Of a stretch of 17,554 bases of DNA, positions 13,303-17,554 are shown piece by piece. Within the stretch, counting starts at the first letter, position 1; each line of letters begins with the position of its first letter. This DNA is from Bacillus_I endophytica_A (GTDB lineage: Bacteria; Bacillota; Bacilli; Bacillales; Bacillaceae_H): NCBI RefSeq assembly GCF_026790145.1, contig NZ_JALAMS010000053.1, positions 1 to 17,554 on the forward strand. Reading direction: 5' to 3'. The notes below the pieces were generated by a model. It did no database searches. It was not told the origin of the DNA and saw nothing but the letters and a program-made list of their open reading frames with translations. Made by a program: the position numbers and the translations under genes.

Positions 13303-13764
13303 TCACTGAAACATTTCAACGATTTTCATACAAATATAGGCAATTCCAGCTCCAATAAGTGGCCCAACGGCAACTCCTTGAAAAAGGGCAACAGCCAAAA
13401 TTGTTCCAATTACAAGAGCAGCTGTGATTTGAGGATCATTTTGAAGGAGCGTTAACCCATGTTTTGCAATAAGCGCAACGGCGATTCCTGCTCCTAGAGC
13501 AATCCAAGCATAGGAAGACTTCACAGCGTCTCCAAGCTGTTTGAACCCAATTTCTCCTGTAGCAATTGGGATAAGGACTGCGATTGTTATAATTGTCACT
13601 CCTAAATTAATTCCTTTAGTTTGTAGGTAAGGAAACAGCTTGCTATCAAGGCCAATCAGTTTTATAACAAGTAAAAAAGCAACAGCAAAAATAAGCGATT
13701 GGTTCTTAGCGATGACTGCAATTCCAAGGAAAACAAGTAAAAATAATGTTGCTTGTGAGAACAC
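13303..13764 (-). CDS. ytwI: DUF441 family membrane protein
   Basis: A 153-aa integral membrane protein resembling B. subtilis YtwI (DUF441). It has four to five hydrophobic segments (roughly residues 4-20, 24-40, 52-70, 84-100 and 112-150) with short loops, few charges and a Gly/Ala-rich C-terminal half. The function is unknown; I see no catalytic motif. The start is GTG 13764 with AAAGGTG about 8 nt upstream; the ATG just before is out of frame. It lies upstream of citZ on the same strand but is separated by a 330-nt region containing the citZ promoter. It is divergent from ytvI. Confidence 0.85.
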   Translation of the reverse strand: MFSQATLFLLVFLGIAVIAKNQSLIFAVAFLLVIKLIGLDSKLFPYLQTKGINLGVTIITIAVLIPIATGEIGFKQLGDAVKSSYAWIALGAGIAVALIAKHGLTLLQNDPQITAALVIGTILAVALFQGVAVGPLIGAGIAYICMKIVEMFQ

Positions 13765-13816
13765 GTCCTCATCACCTTTCTTGATTTTTCAAAGTAAATA
13801 TTTTCTATTTCAGAAA

Positions 13817-13844
13817 AGTATTTTTTTGCACATTCCAATGTAAA
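13817..13844 (-). promoter_or_regulatory. Possible ytwI promoter
   Basis: Minus-strand TTTACA (13844-13839), a 16-nt spacer, and AATACT (13822-13817) form an imperfect sigma-A-like pair about 53 nt upstream of the ytwI GTG. The region is AT-rich, so chance matches are likely. Confidence 0.35.
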
Positions 13845-13896
13845 AAATTTAAAAATCCAGCTGTAAACTTCTAAAATTCATCATGCATATGTAATA

Positions 13897-13902
13897 TATA
13901 AT
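13897..13902 (+). promoter_or_regulatory. Possible ytvI promoter -10
   Basis: A perfect TATAAT lies 25 nt upstream of the ytvI start codon in the divergent ytwI-ytvI intergenic region. No convincing -35 is present at 16-18 nt spacing (AAATTC at 17). This gives a short leader containing the AGGAGG ribosome-binding site. Confidence 0.35.
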
Positions 13903-13927
13903 AACTGGACATGCTAGGAGGAAAAAA

Positions 13928-15049
13928 ATGAATTCACACTATGTTTCCATATTTGGTCGAATTCTACTCGTTGTCTCCCTCACCATTCTTTCCTTTTGGT
14001 TCCTATATCATTTATCACACTTGATTTACCCTTTTATCGTTGCTTTTATCCTTTCTCTAATGATTAATCCCTTTGTAAACCTATTGGAGAATCGGCTGAG
14101 ATTTCCACGTTCTTTAGCAATATTAACGACTCTTCTTCTTCTTTTTTGTTCAGTAGCAGGTATATTAGTGCTTCTTTTTACTGAAATTGTAGCAGGAGCT
14201 GAGTATTTAGCAAAATCAGTGCCTCAAAACTTTACTCATCTTGTTTTATACATCGAACAGTTTCTAGGAGAGCAAATTATCCCACTTTATAATAAATTAT
14301 CTTCTTTTTTCAACAGCCTAGAAAACGAGCAGCAAATTGCAATGATGACGAACATCCAAAATGTTGGAGAAACTCTGTCTGAAACAGTCGGAACTTTCAT
14401 CCAACGTTTCTTACAAAGTATTCCGATTGTTTTTACATGGCTGCCAAATGCAGCTACGTTTTTCATCTTTTCCCTCCTTGCTACTTTTTTTATTAGTAAA
14501 GATTTAAACAAGCTCAAAGGAAAAATAAATAAAGTTTTCCCACCTAAAGTGAAAAAAAGTCTACGTACAATCATCATTGAACTAAAGTTTGCGCTAACAG
14601 GATTCCTAAAAGCACAGCTTACGCTTATTTCGATTACAACTATTATCGTTCTTATAGGATTATTGATTTTACGAATTGATTATGCCATTACTATCGCTCT
14701 TATCGTTGGCTTTGTTGATTTACTTCCTTACTTAGGAACAGGAGTCATTCTTGTACCATGGGCCCTTTATAGCTTTCTAAGTGGAAATAACGCACTCGGA
14801 ATAGGCTTGCTTGTACTTTATGTAGTCGTTGCTGTCCAAAGGCAAATCATGGAGCCAAAAGTTCTTTCATCAAGTATTGGAATTGATCCACTTGCAACCT
14901 TAATAGCTGTTTTTATCGGTTTTCAACTTTTTAGCTTTTTTGGTCTGATTATTGGTCCCACTTCTCTTGTTTTCTTTAACACAATACACAAAGTTGGAGT
15001 TTTTCATCATCTCTTAGCATTTATTTTAGATAACAAAAAGAAAATTTGA
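13928..15049 (+). CDS. ytvI: AI-2E family transporter, YtvI-like membrane protein
   Basis: A 373-aa polytopic membrane protein of the AI-2E transporter (PF01594) family, closest to YtvI, which is linked to sporulation in B. subtilis; the substrate is not established. Hydrophobic segments lie at about 8-30, 32-52, 62-88, 163-189, 222-248, 250-280, 285-303 and 318-350, with a long soluble loop near 89-160. Family marks include DLLPYLGTG (about 264-272) and EPKVLSSSIGIDP (about 309-321). ATG has AGGAGG 6 nt upstream. It is the only plus-strand gene in the window, divergent from ytwI and convergent with fxsA, from which it is separated by a shared terminator. Confidence 0.9.
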   Translation: MNSHYVSIFGRILLVVSLTILSFWFLYHLSHLIYPFIVAFILSLMINPFVNLLENRLRFPRSLAILTTLLLLFCSVAGILVLLFTEIVAGAEYLAKSVPQNFTHLVLYIEQFLGEQIIPLYNKLSSFFNSLENEQQIAMMTNIQNVGETLSETVGTFIQRFLQSIPIVFTWLPNAATFFIFSLLATFFISKDLNKLKGKINKVFPPKVKKSLRTIIIELKFALTGFLKAQLTLISITTIIVLIGLLILRIDYAITIALIVGFVDLLPYLGTGVILVPWALYSFLSGNNALGIGLLVLYVVVAVQRQIMEPKVLSSSIGIDPLATLIAVFIGFQLFSFFGLIIGPTSLVFFNTIHKVGVFHHLLAFILDNKKKI

Positions 15050-15053
15050 CGTC

Positions 15054-15095
15054 TAAAACAACAGAGAGCTTCTACAAGTAGAAGCTCTTTTGTTT
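15054..15095. terminator. Bidirectional terminator between ytvI and fxsA
   Basis: AGAGCTTCTA (15065-15074) and TAGAAGCTCT (15079-15088) form a perfect 10-bp stem with the closed loop CAAG. T-rich TTTTGTTTG follows on the plus strand, and the complementary A-rich 5' flank gives TGTTGTTTT on the minus strand. It lies between the convergent ytvI and fxsA stops and probably serves both. Confidence 0.88.
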
Positions 15096-15108
15096 GTAAA
15101 ATATTTAT

Positions 15109-15501
15109 TTAAAAACGACGCATCATGACAAATCCTTTATTTCGGAAAATAGTGCCGAGATAGCGTGAAATTATTGGCTTAAGAAGGGTTCTTGTAAAAG
15201 GCAGCAGGAATATAAGGCCTGTTATATCTGTAATAAATCCAGGAATGATAAGCAATATTCCAGCAAGGAGTACACATAAACCATCCATAATTTCTTCTCC
15301 AGGAACATAACCATGTTCCATTTGATAACGAGCTTTTTGTAATACAAGAAGACCTTGTTTTTTTGAAAAATAGGCTCCTGCTATGCTTGTAGCTACTATC
15401 AATAAAAGGGTAGGAAAAAAGCCAATCGCACTTCCTATATAAATCATGGCTGCAATTTCAAGCAATACTAAAACTAAAAAGAACGGAAAAATTTTTTTCA
15501 T
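15109..15501 (-). CDS. fxsA: FxsA family membrane protein
   Basis: A 130-aa inner-membrane protein of the FxsA family (B. subtilis ytzA). In E. coli, overproduction of FxsA relieves F-plasmid exclusion of phage T7; the native role is not known. Hydrophobic segments lie at about 5-25, 27-45 and 72-104, and the signature IPGFITDITGLIFLLPFTR (86-104) is present, with a basic C-terminus. ATG 15501 is chosen because GGAGG lies 7 nt upstream; the upstream GTG at 15519 would place that ribosome-binding site inside the gene. It follows pyk after a terminator and has its own likely promoter. Confidence 0.92.
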   Translation of the reverse strand: MKKIFPFFLVLVLLEIAAMIYIGSAIGFFPTLLLIVATSIAGAYFSKKQGLLVLQKARYQMEHGYVPGEEIMDGLCVLLAGILLIIPGFITDITGLIFLLPFTRTLLKPIISRYLGTIFRNKGFVMMRRF

Positions 15502-15541
15502 AACCTTTCCTCCACTCACAATAGATTTGAGGACTATCTCT

Positions 15542-15570
15542 ATTATAAGAGTTATGGCTAAAAAGATAAA
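15542..15570 (-). promoter_or_regulatory. Likely fxsA promoter
   Basis: The minus strand has a perfect -10 TATAAT (15547-15542) with TTTATC (15570-15565), a weak -35, at 17-nt spacing. It lies between the pyk terminator and fxsA, 40 nt upstream of the start codon. Confidence 0.5.
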
Positions 15571-15584
15571 GAAAACGGCTATAA

Positions 15585-15612
15585 AGAAAAAGTCGATGCA
15601 TAAACATCGACT
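15585..15612 (-). terminator. Intrinsic terminator of pyk
   Basis: AGTCGATG (minus strand, 15612-15605) and CATCGACT (15598-15591) form a perfect 8-bp stem with a 6-nt loop, followed by TTTTTC (15590-15585) on the minus strand. It begins 11 nt after the pyk stop codon. Confidence 0.85.
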
Positions 15613-15623
15613 CTACTTTCCTT

Positions 15624-17384
15624 TTATAGCACGCTTGCATATCCTTTATAAATAACGCCGCCATTCCCATCAACGGTTACATCTTGACCATCTTTAAAGA
15701 GCTCTGTTGCATTTTCAATTCCTACAATGACAGGAATACCTAGACTCAAACCAACAACAGCTCCGTGACTTGTTAAGCCACCTTCTTCTGTAATAATAGC
15801 TGATGCTTTTTCTAATGAATCCATCATATCTCGATCTGTCCCAATTGTAACAACAATACTTCCTTCAGTTATTTTTTCTTGTAGTTCTTTTGCGTTTTTA
15901 GCAACAACTACTTTTCCGAATGCTGATTTACGTCCAATACCTTGTCCTTTTGCAAGCAGTTCTCCAACAACCTGCACTTTCATAAGGTTTGTTGTTCCAG
16001 ATTTCCCAACAGGAACACCTGCTGTAATTACAACAACATCTCCGTTTTCAATATTGTTTGATTTACGAGCAGCACGAACTGACATATCAAGCAATTCATC
16101 AATTGTGGCCACATTCTCGCCAAGTACAGGATGAACTCCCCAAACGAGTGCAAGCTTTCTTAAAACTTTTTCATCTGTTGTAACCCCAATAATCTGCGCT
16201 TGAGGACGATACTTTGAAATCATCTTCGCTGTATAACCACTTTCAGTTGGAGCTAATATTGCATTAACATTTAAGTTCAAAGACGTATGCACAACAGATT
16301 GACCAATAGCATCTGTTACAGTAGCTCCAACTTGTTGACTTCGTTTTTTTAGAAGCTCTTGATAATTTAGAGCTTTTTCTACTCTTGTTGCAATAGCATT
16401 CATCGTTTGCACAGATTCAACAGGATAATGACCTGCTGCTGTTTCACCAGAAAGCATAATTGCGTCTGTTCCATCAAAAATAGCGTTTGCTACATCACTT
16501 GCCTCCGCTCGCGTTGGGCGAGGATTTCTTTGCATTGAATCAAGCATTTGTGTTGCCGTAATAACGGGTTTTCCTAATTCGTTGCATTTTTTTATTAGCC
16601 TTTTTTGGACAAGAGGCACAGTCTCGGCAGGAATTTCAACACCTAAATCTCCACGCGCGACCATGAGGCCGTCTGATACAGCTAATATCTCATCAATATT
16701 ATCTACCCCTTCTTGATTTTCAATCTTCGGGATAATTTGAATATGCTCCCCACCGTTCTCTTCTAAAAGCTGGCGGATTTCCAGTACATCTGAAGCTCTA
16801 CGAACAAAAGAAGCTGCAATAAAATCAACCTCTTGATCGATACCAAACTTAATATCTTTTGCATCTTTCTCAGTCATACCAGGGAGATTTACGCTCACTC
16901 CTGGTACATTGACACCTTTTTTATTTTTTAAAATCCCCGGATTGCGGACCTTTGTGCGGATTTCTTCATGTTTTTTGTTGATATCAATTACTTCAAGTTC
17001 AATTAATCCATCATCTAATAAAATGGTTGACCCTTTCTCAACGTCATTAATTAACCCTTTGTATGTAATTGAGAACTTTTGTGGAGTTCCGACAACTTCA
17101 TTCATTGATACAATAACTTCATCATCTTTTGAAAGCGAAATCTCACCGTTTTCTACCGTATGTGTTCGAATCTCAGGCCCCTTTGTATCCAAAAGAATCG
17201 CTACAGTTTTACCACTTTCACGACTAACTTCACGAATGGTTTTTATACGAGCTCCATGCTCTTCAAAATCTCCATGCGAGAAATTTAAACGTGCAACGTT
17301 CATACCCGCTTGTACTAACTTTTCAAGCATTTCTTTACTTTCACTAGCTGGACCAATTGTACAAACAATTTTTGTTTTTCTCAT
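15624..17384 (-). CDS. pyk: Pyruvate kinase with C-terminal PEP-utilising-like domain
   Basis: Transfers phosphate from phosphoenolpyruvate to ADP, the last step of glycolysis. The 586-aa protein has the N-terminal strand KIVCTIGPAS, Arg32, LLDTKGPEIRT (64-74), the active-site segment IIPKIENQEG with Lys220 and Glu222, MVARGDLGVE with Asp246, and ITATQM with Thr278. After the pyruvate kinase C domain (to about 475) it has the extra C-terminal domain found in Bacillus/Geobacillus enzymes (about 480-586). That domain contains GGLTSHGAVVGLSLGIPVIVG with His540, similar to the phosphohistidine domain of PTS enzyme I. ATG has GGAGG 9 nt upstream. In B. subtilis it is cotranscribed with pfkA; here a terminator lies upstream, so at least part of its expression may come from a local promoter. 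Confidence 0.98.
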   Translation of the reverse strand: MRKTKIVCTIGPASESKEMLEKLVQAGMNVARLNFSHGDFEEHGARIKTIREVSRESGKTVAILLDTKGPEIRTHTVENGEISLSKDDEVIVSMNEVVGTPQKFSITYKGLINDVEKGSTILLDDGLIELEVIDINKKHEEIRTKVRNPGILKNKKGVNVPGVSVNLPGMTEKDAKDIKFGIDQEVDFIAASFVRRASDVLEIRQLLEENGGEHIQIIPKIENQEGVDNIDEILAVSDGLMVARGDLGVEIPAETVPLVQKRLIKKCNELGKPVITATQMLDSMQRNPRPTRAEASDVANAIFDGTDAIMLSGETAAGHYPVESVQTMNAIATRVEKALNYQELLKKRSQQVGATVTDAIGQSVVHTSLNLNVNAILAPTESGYTAKMISKYRPQAQIIGVTTDEKVLRKLALVWGVHPVLGENVATIDELLDMSVRAARKSNNIENGDVVVITAGVPVGKSGTTNLMKVQVVGELLAKGQGIGRKSAFGKVVVAKNAKELQEKITEGSIVVTIGTDRDMMDSLEKASAIITEEGGLTSHGAVVGLSLGIPVIVGIENATELFKDGQDVTVDGNGGVIYKGYASVL

Positions 17385-17426
17385 GATTTAGATCCTCCCA
17401 CTATTTGCTTGTTACTCCACTTCTCT

Positions 17427-17455
17427 ATTATGCTACAATTAAGGCATTTTCGAAA
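17427..17455 (-). promoter_or_regulatory. Possible pyk promoter
   Basis: The minus strand has CATAAT (17432-17427) as -10, with one mismatch, and TTTCGA (17455-17450) as a weak -35 at 17-nt spacing. It lies downstream of the terminator at 17507-17534 and about 43 nt upstream of the pyk ATG. Confidence 0.4.
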
Positions 17456-17506
17456 CCCTCTGTTCTTTGTCTTTACGGAGAATTAATAGTCATTCTTCAT
17501 TTATAG

Positions 17507-17534
17507 AAAAAAGATGCCTTTAAAAAAGGCATCT
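17507..17534 (-). terminator. Intrinsic terminator of the gene upstream of pyk
   Basis: AGATGCCTTT (minus strand, 17534-17525) and AAAGGCATCT (17521-17512) form a perfect 10-bp stem with a 3-nt loop, followed by TTTTT (17511-17507). It ends a minus-strand transcript entering from the right, by synteny probably pfkA. The conserved motif at 17549-17534 runs straight into it. Confidence 0.85.
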
Positions 17535-17549
17535 CAGACCGTAGACAAA
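17534..17549 (-). other. Conserved motif abutting terminator (right copy)
   Basis: The minus strand reads TTTGTCTAC-GGT-CTGA, ending at the first base pair of the terminator stem at 17507-17534. It shares all 13 non-spacer bases with the copy at 2-17, which also leads directly into a terminator hairpin. Function unknown. Confidence 0.5.
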
Positions 17550-17554
17550 CCCCA

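Noticed and set aside
14287..14577. 96-aa minus-strand open frame inside ytvI
   Set aside because: It lies fully within a convincing membrane-protein gene on the other strand; composition is that of a shadow frame.
16909..17391. 160-aa plus-strand open frame antisense to pyk
   Set aside because: It is the mirror of a strongly conserved coding region, is rich in Ser/Phe as expected of a shadow frame, and shows no domain.
1..17554. Mobile element, CRISPR array, phage-defence island or other novel gene system
   Set aside because: The gene order is conserved housekeeping synteny; no transposase, integrase, direct-repeat array, tRNA-flanked insertion or compositional break was seen.

Overview
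The window is a conserved chromosomal core segment of a low-GC, endospore-forming Firmicute of the Bacillaceae. The gene order pyk-fxsA-ytvI-ytwI-citZ-icd-mdh-phoP-phoR-polA-mutM-ytaF-coaE-gapB matches the Bacillus subtilis chromosome as I know it. The proteins read as close relatives of the B. subtilis ones, and the extra MaoC-like gene between mdh and phoP fits Priestia/Bacillus cereus-like lineages better than B. subtilis itself. The species is inferred and was not tested. There are no mobile elements, CRISPR arrays, rRNA or tRNA genes, or broken genes. All genes except ytvI lie on the minus strand, so transcription runs from high to low coordinates.

Layout from right to left. An incoming transcript ends at a terminator (about 17.5 kb). 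pyk (pyruvate kinase with a C-terminal PEP-utilising-like domain) has its own terminator and is followed by fxsA. ytvI is convergent with fxsA and divergent from ytwI. Next is the TCA-cycle operon citZ-icd-mdh, driven by a good sigma-A promoter behind a leader of about 250 nt that holds a hairpin and a cre-like site. A strong terminator follows mdh. A small MaoC-like hotdog gene follows, with a perfect cre box just upstream of its ribosome-binding site and its own terminator. Then come the translationally coupled phosphate two-component genes phoP-phoR with a terminator, then polA-mutM-ytaF-coaE (DNA repair, a membrane protein, CoA synthesis) ending in a terminator that contains the coaE stop codon, and finally gapB with its own promoter.

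Functionally the window joins central carbon metabolism with phosphate sensing and DNA repair: lower glycolysis (pyk), TCA entry (citZ, icd, mdh) and gluconeogenesis (gapB). The regulatory sites fit this. gapB has two inverted matches to the CcpN consensus over its promoter, which would shut it off during glycolysis. The MaoC gene has a perfect CcpA cre box and citZ a degenerate one.

I found no evidence for a novel multi-gene system. The points worth checking are regulatory: the twin CcpN boxes, the cre box on the inserted MaoC gene, the MaoC-like protein lacking the usual catalytic histidine, a hairpin that buries the ytaF ribosome-binding site, the structured citZ leader, and a shared 16-nt motif abutting the terminators at both ends of the window. 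Seven starts were chosen by ribosome-binding-site spacing or family alignment: gapB 1077, coaE 1807, MaoC 9428 (GTG), mdh 10453, citZ 12969, ytwI 13764 (GTG) and fxsA 15501.
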